In this document: one piece after another, positions 43,885 to 52,101 of the stretch
Numbering within the stretch: position 1 is the stretch's first letter
Layout of the letters: each line of letters starts with the position of its first letter
DNA from: an uncultured Pelagimonas sp.
GTDB taxonomy: Bacteria; Pseudomonadota; Alphaproteobacteria; Rhodobacterales; Rhodobacteraceae
Reading direction: 5' to 3'
Length of the DNA stretch: 64,000 bases
Assembly (NCBI GenBank): GCA_947497905.1
Contig: CANMIH010000001.1
Coordinates: forward strand, 1,116,001 to 1,180,000
Made by a program: the position numbers and the translations under genes
Notes under the pieces: model-generated
Told to the model about the DNA's origin: nothing
Database searches by the model: none
The model's input: the letters and a program-made list of their open reading frames with translations, nothing else

Positions 43885-44216
43885 CTCACAGCCTCCAGAT
43901 TGATTTTCCGGCCACCCAGTTCCGGGTGCGTTGCAGTCTCACCGCGGGCCTCAAAGACCGTCACGGGGCAGCCATCACTATGGTCAAAGACAAGGCACCA
44001 GACGCGGCCCAAGAAGTCGAAAGTCCAGAGCCTGCGACCGCTGCGATTCAAGCGGCAGACGAAGCGCACGTCCGGGTGACGTTCCTCAATGAGCCGGATC
44101 AGAATTCTCCAAAGCTCGGGCCCATCAACCTGCGCGCCCATGCGTTCCTGAACCCGTTCGCAGAAGTGGCAGAACATACCCTTCTGGTTTCCAAGGAGAT
44201 GTCGGAGATGCATCAT
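43881..44216 (-). CDS. Hypothetical phage protein
   Basis: 111 residues with a CxxC near the N-terminus (GMFCHFCERVQERM) and a beta-rich rest (LWTFDFLGRVWCLVFDHSDGCPVTVFEARG). It is joined to its neighbours by 4-nt overlaps in the minus-strand early operon. Function not recognised. Confidence 0.6.
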   Translation of the reverse strand: MMHLRHLLGNQKGMFCHFCERVQERMGAQVDGPELWRILIRLIEERHPDVRFVCRLNRSGRRLWTFDFLGRVWCLVFDHSDGCPVTVFEARGETATHPELGGRKINLEAVR

Positions 44217-44782
44217 GCCGCAAACCTCCCGATCTCGTTCCCCATCACGTCCCAGCCGGGGCGTTCTTGACGGCTAAACAGTTCGATCCGGGGAACATCA
44301 GGCCTCAGGCGTTCCGCCGCCTCAAACGCCTCGTCTGGCTTGCGGCTGTGCTCTCTCAGTGGGCCCTCAATGACACTGCGGACATTGCGCGCGGTTTGCG
44401 GTTTCCCGATCGTCGCCAACAGGAACGGCTCGCCAGCGCAGCGCAGCATGTAGCCGGTGCCAAAGGCTTGTTTGCCGTGACGCGTTTTCTTGGACCAATG
44501 CCCAGCGGTTTTGAACTCAAACCCCCAGGCCTTGATGACCTCGAAAGCCTTATCCAAAAGCGGATTTGTAGCCCAGAGCCAGAGAACACAATCGGGCGCC
44601 GCAAGATCTCCCACCGGGAGGGATTTCCCCCATTCAAGCGACTGACAGTCATACTGATCTGAGGCGTTCTTGCGACTGCCTGCCTTGGACCAGTTTTCGA
44701 AAGTCCAAGGCGGGTCCGCCATGATCATCCCATATCTGAACAAAGGCACCTGATTGATCGAGGAGAATACATTTCCCATCAC
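44213..44782 (-). CDS. MT-A70 family adenine methyltransferase
   Basis: 189 residues. The catalytic DPPW (IMADPPWTFENWS) stands near residue 23. DCVLWLWATNPLLDKAFEVIKAWGFEFKT and GTGYMLRCAGEPFLLATIGKP are the later conserved blocks, and a REHSRKPDE segment is typical. The family methylates adenine N6 in DNA (phage members) or RNA. It may protect the phage genome from host restriction or replace a Dam function. It is in the early minus-strand operon. Confidence 0.88.
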   Translation of the reverse strand: MMGNVFSSINQVPLFRYGMIMADPPWTFENWSKAGSRKNASDQYDCQSLEWGKSLPVGDLAAPDCVLWLWATNPLLDKAFEVIKAWGFEFKTAGHWSKKTRHGKQAFGTGYMLRCAGEPFLLATIGKPQTARNVRSVIEGPLREHSRKPDEAFEAAERLRPDVPRIELFSRQERPGWDVMGNEIGRFAA

Positions 44783-45520
44783 TCACACCCCGCTCAGAAG
44801 ATTGCCCTGAATCGGGCGGTTTGGGGCTTTGCGGTTGGCGAAACCTGAAGAGCCTTCAGCTTGGCGCAGATCGATCACTTGCTTTCGCGCGGCCCAATCC
44901 CTCAGCCAAAGCTGACGCATCATCGCCTCGTGAATGTCCGGAACAGGCATTTTGCTGCAGATCAGATCGGTGAGATCCTGCACACGCATTCTCGAAGGCG
45001 GCGCCAAGCGGGCGCGGGTTGCTAGGTCATGGAGCTCATCACGCCAGAGAGTGCCGCACATGGCCCATGCGCACTGCTGGGAATTCTCGCGGGCCTCATC
45101 TGGCTCATAGGTGTCTAAGTCTGGCACCATCTCGCGACGTGAACCGTGTTTGGTTTTGATTAACGGCCCGAGTTTGCGAGCGCGGTTTTCCGGCCGGACC
45201 CTGCCGTCATGCAGCTCAAGGTGCCCCCAACCCTTCGGGCGTTTCTTCTCGCAGCGCTCAGCAAGCGTGCCCTCTGGCGTCACCAGCAACCACATTCTGC
45301 GGGCAACGCGCCCATAGCGCAGTCCCTGCAGGTCCAAACGGCTGGGGCTATCACCCTCGCCTTTGATCTCAATTCCCACCACCTCGTCGGGCGTGATGGC
45401 GGCCACATCGATCAGGGCGCCACCCCAATCGGCCACACTCATCTCCGGAACAATGATGGAGTCGGGATACGCGGTCTTCAACCACTCGATGGCGAGTCCC
45501 AAGAGCTCAGGAGCTTTCAT
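44783..45520 (-). CDS. PD-(D/E)XK nuclease-like protein (MmcB-type)
   Basis: 245 residues. The N-terminal ~110 residues look like an MmcB/restriction-type fold: DWGGALIDVAAITPDEVVGIEIKGEGDSPSRLDLQGLRYGRVARR, giving Asp, then ExK as the likely catalytic residues. The C-terminal half is helical and less conserved. These proteins bind or cut DNA in repair or recombination; here it stands between the methyltransferase and RusA-like genes. Activity is not shown. Confidence 0.68.
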   Translation of the reverse strand: MKAPELLGLAIEWLKTAYPDSIIVPEMSVADWGGALIDVAAITPDEVVGIEIKGEGDSPSRLDLQGLRYGRVARRMWLLVTPEGTLAERCEKKRPKGWGHLELHDGRVRPENRARKLGPLIKTKHGSRREMVPDLDTYEPDEARENSQQCAWAMCGTLWRDELHDLATRARLAPPSRMRVQDLTDLICSKMPVPDIHEAMMRQLWLRDWAARKQVIDLRQAEGSSGFANRKAPNRPIQGNLLSGV

Positions 45521-45770
45521 TCTGAGCCTCCCACTTTTCGCAGGCGGGCGAGCCCATCAGGATGTCTGACCCACGACCGCGCGTCCAAATCGACTGCGCG
45601 AGACCGCATTTGTAATAAACTCGGCTGCAGGTCCGTCGCACCACGTGGCGGCAGGTCTTGCAGGTTTCACCCTCAGGGCCGGTTCCTGGTGGACTGACAT
45701 AGCCACGCGCGGGCGTTGACTTGCGCTCCACCGGCTCGATCACCACCTCGCCAAACAGATCTACATCCAT
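45507..45770 (-). CDS. Small Cys-rich phage protein, probable zinc binding
   Basis: 87 residues from ATG 45770 (AGAGG upstream). Cysteines occur as ETCKTCRHVVRRTCSRVYYKCG and PACEKW, enough for a zinc site. It is a typical small gene beside RusA in phages. It overlaps the nuclease-like gene by 14 nt. Confidence 0.62.
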   Translation of the reverse strand: MDVDLFGEVVIEPVERKSTPARGYVSPPGTGPEGETCKTCRHVVRRTCSRVYYKCGLAQSIWTRGRGSDILMGSPACEKWEAQNESS

Positions 45771-45773
45771 CAC

Positions 45774-46205
45774 TCATACCTCTAACAACCCACTCTGACG
45801 CACGCTCGCCACAATATGTGTAGCGAGAGGTGACGGGCCCGCTGGCTCGATAACGGCAACGGTTCCCCGCATTCCTGGCGTCCAAATTATCTGCACGGAT
45901 CTCAGCCACTTGCGGCTGTCGTCCTTGATCACTCCGGCGGCGGCGAGAGCATCTGTTGCGGCCTTTTCAACGTTGCCCGCATCCATGCCGCCCACGCCTT
46001 TTTCCCCGACGAAGTAGGTGATCTCCACCGGCCCGGTGAACCGGGGCAATGGCGATTGGAAAGAGAGCATCCGCTCGGCACGCCCTTTCCAATCGGCATA
46101 TTTCTTGGTGGTGACGCGACCGCGCCCCTTCACGTTGGAGTAAAGGTTATTCACGCTGATGGGCTCAGGCATGACGAGCCGCGCGGTCGCATCAAAGGGA
46201 AGCAT
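45774..46205 (-). CDS. RusA-like Holliday junction resolvase
   Basis: 143 residues. The RusA core GGMDAGNVEKAATDALAAAGVIKDDSRKW carries the acidic residues (Asp-x2-Asn, then DD) that cleave four-way junctions. EPISVNNLYS near the start also fits. Resolvases of this kind process recombination or replication intermediates before packaging. Confidence 0.87.
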   Translation of the reverse strand: MLPFDATARLVMPEPISVNNLYSNVKGRGRVTTKKYADWKGRAERMLSFQSPLPRFTGPVEITYFVGEKGVGGMDAGNVEKAATDALAAAGVIKDDSRKWLRSVQIIWTPGMRGTVAVIEPAGPSPLATHIVASVRQSGLLEV

Positions 46206-46915
46206 TAGCCGGCATCCCCGTCTTTGGGCTTCTGGTCTCGCTTAGGCGGCAGGATCGATCGCTTGCCCACATGGTCAGCTTCCGAGATCACACCTCGCGC
46301 CTCAAGTTCCTCGATGATCCGGGCGGCCTTGTTGTAGCCAATGGCAAAGCGGCGTTGGATAAAGGAGGTCGAGGCCTTTTCCTCGGCCCGGATATAGACC
46401 TCGGCCTTTTTCACCAGCTCCTCAAAGTTCTCTGGGATACCGCCATCATCACCGGGGTTCTCGTCCCCCTGATCTGGAAGCTCTGGCTGATCCGGGTCGA
46501 TGTCTGGCGGCGCCTGCTCTCCCATGAAGTTGGTGGAACCCACCGCGATCAGGATCATGTTCTCGCCGACATGCTCACCCAGAACATCCCGGTTTTCTGC
46601 GATGTTGTGGCACTCGATCTTCCCGTCGATCCGGGCCTTGTCACCGCCGATGATCTTGACGTCTTGCAGCTTCACCACTGCTCGCGGGAAATCCCAACCG
46701 GAGAGAACGCGCACGGATTTACGCACGAGATCCTTGGCCGCCTGATCCAGACCATTGGCAACGTCGAGCTGCTCTTCCTCGGTCAGCATGGACCATGGGC
46801 GCTTCATATCTCGGATGCGCATCAACATGGCGTCCCGCACATCGCCCGACAGGGTGTCGATATGCAGATCCGTCACCTCAACGGCCTCCAGGTCAAAACT
46901 GGTTTCGTCTTTCAT
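46205..46915 (-). CDS. Phage protein with C-terminal FtsK gamma-like winged helix
   Basis: 236 residues. The N-terminal ~150 residues are an uncharacterised phage domain (DAMLMRIRDMKRPWSMLTEEEQLDVANGLDQAAKDLV). An acidic linker (PDIDPDQPELPDQGDENPGDDGG) follows. The last ~70 residues (AEVYIRAEEKASTSFIQRRFAIGYNKAARIIEELEARGVIS) match the FtsK gamma domain, which reads KOPS sequences and touches XerD. No motor domain is present. Possibly it targets the protein to host KOPS sites or uses the fold as a simple DNA-binding domain. Confidence 0.78.
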   Translation of the reverse strand: MKDETSFDLEAVEVTDLHIDTLSGDVRDAMLMRIRDMKRPWSMLTEEEQLDVANGLDQAAKDLVRKSVRVLSGWDFPRAVVKLQDVKIIGGDKARIDGKIECHNIAENRDVLGEHVGENMILIAVGSTNFMGEQAPPDIDPDQPELPDQGDENPGDDGGIPENFEELVKKAEVYIRAEEKASTSFIQRRFAIGYNKAARIIEELEARGVISEADHVGKRSILPPKRDQKPKDGDAG

Positions 46916-46969
46916 GAGTGGTTCCTCTTCACTGGTTACGCGGCCCGAGGGCCGAATTGGTTACGTGCC

Positions 46970-47140
46970 TCAGCGGCTTGCGCTGCGGCGCAGTTGCTTT
47001 TCTCGTGAGGCCAAGGCGCTGAGCTCGCCCGCAAAGGGACAGCGCGCGCCGGTTCGAAGCTGTTCTCGCCAGCCCTCGATCTCGGACAGGCTGAGCGCTC
47101 GGATGAGTTGGAGTTTGTGGCGCTGCATGGCGGGGGTCAT
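46970..47140 (-). CDS. Small helical phage protein
   Basis: 56 residues from ATG 47140 (MTPAMQRHKLQLIRALSLSEIEGWREQLR). A second ATG four codons in is also possible. Two amphipathic helices are visible and the C-terminus is basic. It heads the minus-strand operon after the inserted plus-strand gene. Unrecognised; kept because its helical, charged composition looks coding, while the overlapping frames do not. Confidence 0.5.
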   Translation of the reverse strand: MTPAMQRHKLQLIRALSLSEIEGWREQLRTGARCPFAGELSALASREKQLRRSASR

Positions 47141-47268
47141 GAGGCAGCCCCAACCAATACAATCGAACTTTTGCAATCGACCGCACGACCGGGTATCAGT
47201 TGCGACAACCGATTTTTGGCCATGCCAAACAAGTATTTAACTAAACGATTTCGAAGAGGCGCTCTAAG

Positions 47269-47964
47269 ATGGCTTCGATCACGACCACTTGCCCACACTG
47301 CAAAACTAACAACTGCCAATTTCAAATGGTAAGCGAACCGTATCGCAGCGATAATGGCAATTATGGCGGAATTGGTGGATTTGTTGCGCAAGCCGCTTTC
47401 AAGTGCGGAAGTTGCAGCCAGTTGATCATTGGAGTGATGGAAGTGACGTCGGCAATGGGCTTCGAGAATTTCAAGGTGCTTTCGCAAAGTGACATCAATT
47501 TCACAAACTTCCGTGACCCAGGCAAAACGATCCGCCTGCTTGCCCAGTTCCCCCCTATTCAAAAAGGAACTTGCCCAAGCCATTGCCCCGAAAACGTTGA
47601 GCGAGCATTCAACGAAGCAGAAAAGGCTCTGCGAGCTGGCGCGCATTCCTTGGCAGCAGCTGGCTTCCGTAAATCTATCGAAAGAGCGATTTCGCCGTTT
47701 CTTCCCGAAGGCAGCAAAGCTCGTATGCTTGGGCCTAAGCTTGGCGAACTCGAAAAATCTAATTTGTTGCCAGAAGCGATGCTGGAGTGGATTCGGATCG
47801 TGAAAGATGACGGGAACTTCGCCATGCACGATGAAGACCGGGATTTTGAAACCGCCGAGGAAGTTGAGCCAACGAGACTGTTTACCCACACGCTTCTTCA
47901 GTACCTTTTCACTCTGCCTGATGAGCTCAAAGCAGCTCGTGAAAAAATCGAAGCCAGAAAGTAA
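47269..47964 (+). CDS. DUF4145 protein with N-terminal zinc ribbon
   Basis: 231 residues. TTCPHCKTNN...FKCGSCSQLI gives two CxxC pairs of a zinc ribbon. The DUF4145 core follows (NEAEKALRAGAHSLAAAGFRKSIERAI...LPEAMLEWIRIVKDDGNFAMHDED). The family is soluble, often encoded next to restriction or defence genes and sometimes in prophages; its biochemical role is unknown. It is the only plus-strand gene in a 6-kb minus-strand operon and has a lower GC look, so it is probably separately acquired cargo. Confidence 0.75.
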   Translation: MASITTTCPHCKTNNCQFQMVSEPYRSDNGNYGGIGGFVAQAAFKCGSCSQLIIGVMEVTSAMGFENFKVLSQSDINFTNFRDPGKTIRLLAQFPPIQKGTCPSHCPENVERAFNEAEKALRAGAHSLAAAGFRKSIERAISPFLPEGSKARMLGPKLGELEKSNLLPEAMLEWIRIVKDDGNFAMHDEDRDFETAEEVEPTRLFTHTLLQYLFTLPDELKAAREKIEARK

Positions 47965-47966
47965 AC

Positions 47967-48257
47967 TCATACCTCCACCTCCCCCTTACGCGGGGCCATC
48001 AGCGCCCACCACTGGAAGGCAAAGCCAGCCCACCAGCTGAACACGTCCCAGACGGAGTCGAACCAAACGAGCGGCATCCAGTCGCCGTTTGGGAGGTCGA
48101 AAAACCCTTCCTTAACCAAGATCAGGGCAAGCCCGCCCCAGAACAGAGACCGGGTCCAATCGCGTAGAACCACAAAGCTCGTCACGATCCCGGCTATACC
48201 CACATGGGCCAATGTATCGGCCACAAAGTAGGTCCAGTTAGATGCGATGACATCCAT
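47967..48257 (-). CDS. Membrane protein of the phage early region
   Basis: 96 residues from ATG 48257 (an in-frame ORF extends further). Hydrophobic helices are VGIAGIVTSFVVL, SLFWGGLALILV and VWDVFSWWAGFAFQWWALM, so about three membrane spans, with a short basic tail. Unknown function; it could be a superinfection-exclusion or holin-like protein. Confidence 0.55.
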   Translation of the reverse strand: MDVIASNWTYFVADTLAHVGIAGIVTSFVVLRDWTRSLFWGGLALILVKEGFFDLPNGDWMPLVWFDSVWDVFSWWAGFAFQWWALMAPRKGEVEV

Positions 48258-48310
48258 CGGTGCACAGCTTAAACTGCTGTGAAGTAAACTCGTTACGCCT
48301 GCGTCAGCAC

Positions 48311-48652
48311 TCACTTGCCTTGCCCCATCTCTGTCAGGAATTCTTCTCTGGTTCGGTCGCCGACCATGATCGCCATCGTGGTCCAGACGCCGTGGGTCGC
48401 CCCGACGATGAAGACATCTTCAATCGAGGCGCTGTGTGTTTCCGCCAGCCAGTTCAGCACCGTGCGCTCATGGACTGTAAGACGCGGCGCCCAGTGGCGG
48501 GCAATCTCGCGATCTGTAGCTTCGGGAAACGGGTGGCGCAGCATCGCCGCAAACTGGCGGCGCGACACGCTCTGCGCTTTCACGCGGTTGGCGGTAAAAG
48601 TTTTCCGCCGCTTGCCCGTAAGGAACTGAAACCCCGACCACAGCACCCGCAT
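48311..48652 (-). CDS. Hypothetical phage early protein
   Basis: 113 residues from ATG 48652; the frame is open to 48709. AQSVSRRQFAAMLRHPFPEATDREIARHWAPRLTVHERTVLNWLAETHSA reads as a helical, possibly helix-turn-helix segment, followed by a hydrophobic stretch (DVFIVGATHGVWTTMAIMVG). It lies just downstream of the Cro-like gene on the minus strand. No family recognised. Confidence 0.55.
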   Translation of the reverse strand: MRVLWSGFQFLTGKRRKTFTANRVKAQSVSRRQFAAMLRHPFPEATDREIARHWAPRLTVHERTVLNWLAETHSASIEDVFIVGATHGVWTTMAIMVGDRTREEFLTEMGQGK

Positions 48653-48705
48653 TGGGGAGCAAGACTTTTCGCGGGGAGCGCGGCTAGGCTGGGAACATGA
48701 CCTAC

Positions 48706-48900
48706 TCATGCCTCACCGCCTTGGGGCGGGTTCTCTTCGATGTACTGCTGGATCTTACCCGGCGTATTAGAATGCCAGCCGCACCCGCGACGGAGCCGGA
48801 ACACGAAGTTTGGATCTTTCATCGCAGCCCGGCCAAACGCAGACGCTGTCATGCCGGACTGTTTGAGGTAGGCCTCAACGGTTTCGGGAAGATGGGTCAT
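48706..48900 (-). CDS. Cro-like small DNA-binding protein
   Basis: 64 residues. VEAYLKQSGMTASAFGRAAMKDPNFVFRLRRGCGWHSNTPGKIQQYI has the layout of small XRE-type regulators (helix, turn, recognition helix) and resembles phage Cro-like proteins. It is divergent from the repressor gene with operator sites between them, and opens the leftward early operon. Confidence 0.7.
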   Translation of the reverse strand: MTHLPETVEAYLKQSGMTASAFGRAAMKDPNFVFRLRRGCGWHSNTPGKIQQYIEENPPQGGEA

Positions 48901-48912
48901 GAGGCAACTCAG

Positions 48913-48984
48913 GTAGGTTTAAACCTACATTGTCAATAGGCAAGAACCTATTTGAATCATTTGCGCCCACGAAGGATAAATCCT
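48913..48984. promoter_or_regulatory. Repressor operator cluster (three sites) and leftward promoter region
   Basis: Three inverted repeats with a constant 6-nt spacer: GTAGG-TTTAAA-CCTAC (48913-48928), AATAGG-CAAGAA-CCTATT (48935-48952) and AAGG-ATAAAT-CCTA (48973-48985, one mismatch to TAGG-N6-CCTA). A minus-strand TTGACA (48931-48936) lies between the first two, so they can block the leftward promoter. The third is directly before the repressor ATG and could give autoregulation. Confidence 0.75.
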
Positions 48985-48986
48985 AC

Positions 48987-49358
48987 ATGGATGCTGAAGC
49001 TCTAAATCGCCTTTTGGCTTTGAACCTGGAGACCCTGATCGAAGAAAAAGGGCTCAACCCCTCGCGTCTCGCAAAAGACGCCAACCTCAACCACACTGCA
49101 GTAAGAGATATTCTTGGTGGCAAGGTCAAAAATCCGACCTACCGCACGCTGGTAAACATCGCTGAAGCAGCAGGCGTTGACATACGTAGGATTACTGTTG
49201 GCCCTGATTACGAAGCGACAGGTCGCGACAGCGCTGAAATTGTTGATCTACTGCTGCAGCTAGAACCGTCGGAGCGTCAGTTTCTGCTAAACGCTGCAAA
49301 AGCTCAAATCGCTGCACGGGGTTCTCACAGCAAACCAACAGGCGAAGATCCTGAATAA
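48987..49358 (+). CDS. Phage repressor (XRE family)
   Basis: 123 residues from ATG 48987; a TTG at 48930 would add 19 residues across the operators and is unlikely. The HTH is LIEEKGLNPSRLAKDANLNHTAVRDILGGKVKNPTYRTLVNIAEAAGVD. A short helical C-terminus follows (AEIVDLLLQLEPSERQFLLNAAKAQ), with no LexA-type peptidase domain, so RecA-triggered self-cleavage is not expected. It is the likely lysogeny repressor binding TAGG-N6-CCTA. Confidence 0.82.
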   Translation: MDAEALNRLLALNLETLIEEKGLNPSRLAKDANLNHTAVRDILGGKVKNPTYRTLVNIAEAAGVDIRRITVGPDYEATGRDSAEIVDLLLQLEPSERQFLLNAAKAQIAARGSHSKPTGEDPE

Positions 49359-50097
49359 CGGGCTTTTTCCCAGCAACTTCCATACAATAACCTCCCCAGG
49401 CATCCTTAAACCTACACTAACAAGAACCGCGATTGCGGAAGGTTGTTGGACTGCGGCGCTCTAGCCTCTGGAGCGAACTGCCGACTTATTCTTGGCACTT
49501 CCCTCACGTCAGAACAAAGTAAGAACATCAAGTGCAAGATATGGTGTCTTTAAGATCTGAAGCTGGGCAACTCACTGTGGGATACGCAAGATTTGGTAGA
49601 ATCGCAGATTGACAAACAGACGCCAACAGGCGTCGGCATGGGTTTCTCAAATCGAAGATCCATATGACTATTGGCTGATCACAGACCGAACGAAACATCG
49701 GCTATCTGTACCTCTAGAGGATTGCGGTCGTTCGCCGCATCTGCAAGAGGCTCGTGTCAAAGAGGAACAAGCAGCCATTCCTTGACCCTTTGGTCATTGC
49801 GTACTTGCGCCACAGTCGGTGATACGCACGGAACTGCCGGTCATTGCGAAAATCTAGGTACCCCTAATCTCGTAAAGGACACACTTAATTCGAACACAGG
49901 AGGTGGTGGCATGATGTTTCGAATATTATGGCTCCCTCGCTGGGCAGCATTGACAAGATGAGAACAATATGCGAACAAAAGAGATGGGTTGCTCGCTAGG
50001 TCCACTGCGGCGGCAAAAGGGTTTAAATGCGTTGAAACTAGCTCTTTTTTCGCTAGGTTGCGTGAACAGACAGTTACTGACCTAGGATTTAAAAAAG
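49359..50097. other. Intergenic region between repressor and first cargo operon
   Basis: A 739-bp stretch without a credible gene. It has TTGACA at 49609-49614 followed at once by a perfect hairpin GACGCC-AACA-GGCGTC (49619-49634), and an AT-rich end before the next start. A half-site resembling the operators (AAACCTAC) lies near 49400. It probably holds the promoter of the 50.1-51.6 kb pair and remnants of the insertion joint. Confidence 0.4.
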
Positions 50098-51036
50098 ATG
50101 ATTTCGCAATTCGAGCGGTTTGGGTTCCTCGGCGGGATGAGGGTCTACACATATAAGAATCTTTTCAAGAACGATGTACCAACTGGGTTGGAAATCTTTA
50201 CGCAGCTTCGCAGCAAACACAATGGAGGTTCAGTTCACGTTATGGGGTCTGGCCGAAAATCCATAAAGATCCATCAATTCGACATTTCTACATCGGGGTA
50301 TGCAGAAATTCTCTTTCAGTTGACAGACCCCAGCATCCCGGACAACGTGCTTTCCGACCGTAAAAGCGGTGGGTTACGTGTAGCGGGACGTACGGTGACG
50401 GAAGACCCAGCTGTGTCAGCCCATATGGTGGTCGACCTCAATTCATCACACGACCTATCTCGAACCTATCCCTCCTGCATTGAGAACATAGATCACTTGT
50501 CTAGAAGTTTGATGGTGCAATATTTCAACGAGTGGATGGCTGCAGCGTTAAGTAAGCCCAAGGTAAGGAAGGGCGAAAAAGAAGCAAGGATACACCAACC
50601 TCGTTTTGAATTTATCGCGCCGGGTTCTCAGACCATTCAAGGCATCCTCGACGGAGGAGGAGTTTTGAAAGGCGTGAAGTGGGTGGAGGACGAGCTGGTT
50701 GAGCAGTCTTTCGGAGATAAAGCTTACCCCGTCGTTAAGCGAACGGACGTCGGAATGACAGTCAAGAACAGACCCACCGGAGCCGCTGCAAAGAAAATAC
50801 TTAGCGATCTTGCAAATCCGTTACTTGGCAAGAAACCGAAAGCGGTCAAAATTACCATCGAAGACGGAAATGAGAGAACAAAAACAATCGGCATCGACCC
50901 CAGTCTAAACAATGTCTTGAGCAATGTGTTCATTCCGCAAGCTCACTTTGATAAGTTCAAGCCCCCCATGGCAATGTGCGAATCTAACACGAGACGTGAT
51001 CTTATCGATAAGATGATTGAGGCTCTTATACCATGA
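50098..51036 (+). CDS. Unrecognised cytosolic protein, first gene of a two-gene cargo unit
   Basis: 312 residues with no signal or membrane segment. An alternative start is the ATG at 50137. The N-terminal half is beta-rich (GGSVHVMGSGRKSIKIHQFDIST; YAEILFQLTDPSIPDNVLSDRKSGGLRVAG). A helical SRSLMVQYFNEWMAAAL follows, then a mixed C-terminal domain (KAVKITIEDGNERTKTIGIDP). The gene overlaps the membrane-protein gene by ATGA, so the two work together. Cytosolic sensor plus small multi-span membrane protein, beside the repressor, is the plan of lambda RexA-RexB, but I see no sequence match to RexA. AT content is higher than in phage genes. Confidence 0.7.
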   Translation: MISQFERFGFLGGMRVYTYKNLFKNDVPTGLEIFTQLRSKHNGGSVHVMGSGRKSIKIHQFDISTSGYAEILFQLTDPSIPDNVLSDRKSGGLRVAGRTVTEDPAVSAHMVVDLNSSHDLSRTYPSCIENIDHLSRSLMVQYFNEWMAAALSKPKVRKGEKEARIHQPRFEFIAPGSQTIQGILDGGGVLKGVKWVEDELVEQSFGDKAYPVVKRTDVGMTVKNRPTGAAAKKILSDLANPLLGKKPKAVKITIEDGNERTKTIGIDPSLNNVLSNVFIPQAHFDKFKPPMAMCESNTRRDLIDKMIEALIP

Positions 51037-51614
51037 GACGCGTAGTTGAGCGGACAGTTTTTCTTCGCCCTTTAAACTACCTCCGCATTCGCCACCCCTA
51101 CGCTCTAAAATACAACTGGCTTTACCCGCTCGTCTTGGGAGGGGTGATTTCCTTTGGCGTATTAAAATTGGGTCTAGCGGTAGACGCCTTCAAGGACGGA
51201 GGCTTGATTCTTTCACTGATCCCACTGTTGTCGGTCCTGTGCCCGTTTTACATTGCCGCGCTGGCTGCAGTCTCGACTTTTGCCGGGAACGAGACTGTTG
51301 ATCGCCCCTTTGAAATGCGTAAGCCAGTTCTGCTTTCCGTTATGGGAGATGGCGGAGACTGGGAAGACATCGAGGTGACGCCCAGACACTTTTTGAGTAT
51401 GCTATTTGGCTACAGCACAGCACTCTCTTTATTTTTACTATTGCTTGCGATTTTCTCTCCTCTAGCCATATCGGCTTTCCAGAAGGTACTCCAAGGTTAC
51501 GTTAACTACCTCCTTACCGTCTCCTTGTGCATGTTTTTGTTCTTGTTCGCACAGCTTATTTTAGGGACACTGCTCGGTGTTTACTTCCTCGCAGATAAAA
51601 TTCATCGGAAGTAA
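51033..51614 (+). CDS. Four-span membrane protein, second gene of a two-gene cargo unit
   Basis: 193 residues. Four hydrophobic segments: LYPLVLGGVISFGVLKLGLAV, GGLILSLIPLLSVLCPFYIAALAAV, ALSLFLLLLAIFSPLAISAF and NYLLTVSLCMFLFLFAQLILGTLLGVYFLA, with a cytosolic loop of about 50 residues in the middle (FEMRKPVLLSVMGDGGDWEDIEV). It is a candidate effector that could permeabilise the inner membrane. No family recognised. Confidence 0.7.
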   Translation: MRRVVERTVFLRPLNYLRIRHPYALKYNWLYPLVLGGVISFGVLKLGLAVDAFKDGGLILSLIPLLSVLCPFYIAALAAVSTFAGNETVDRPFEMRKPVLLSVMGDGGDWEDIEVTPRHFLSMLFGYSTALSLFLLLLAIFSPLAISAFQKVLQGYVNYLLTVSLCMFLFLFAQLILGTLLGVYFLADKIHRK

Positions 51615-52101
51615 AGAGGCTACTTCCCGCAAAACTACTTGAACTTACCTGCTTAGGGATTTGCCTTCCTGCGTTAATTGATGACCAGCGAGCTTTAAGA
51701 CGCGCAATTAAGCGAACAAACGTCACAGACGGGGCCGCTTTGATAACGCTGCATCGCTGCAGTTATGCTCTTCGAGGACGACAGTTTTAGGTCGTCCGCC
51801 TAACTTTGCAATGTTCGTTACTTGCGCTTCGCTGACATGGGCCAAGCCCGCCTCCGTTCTTGACCGGCCACAACCATTCGGAATGGCGAGTCTCAGCCCT
51901 AAGCAGGTATGCGTTTTGCGTACAAAAAGATGTAACACGAGCACGGGTATTATCATGCGTGAAGTACAGATGGCATTTCCCAGCCAAGAGCCTTTACTTC
52001 CACGGCCCGATATTAGGTTATGCAGCATTGACTTTGAGTAGAACGAGCGACAACAAATCTGGGATTGCACCAAATAGAATCATTTCTCGCAAAGCCGTAC
52101 A
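51615..52101. other. Intergenic region between the two cargo units
   Basis: 487 bp without a convincing gene. A hairpin GGACGAC/GTCGTCC (51776-51797) lies in the middle. Short ORFs on both strands overlap each other and have no SD or protein-like pattern. It should hold the promoter of the helicase unit; the right third is AT-rich. Confidence 0.4.

Noticed and set aside
49671-49961. Small plus-strand ORF between repressor and cargo
   Set aside because: No SD, odd composition, overlaps other frames, and no conserved-looking helix or strand pattern.
50098-51614. Kiwa (KwaA/KwaB) system
   Set aside because: Sizes and membrane topology are similar, but gene order is reversed and I see no DUF4868-type sequence in the soluble protein.
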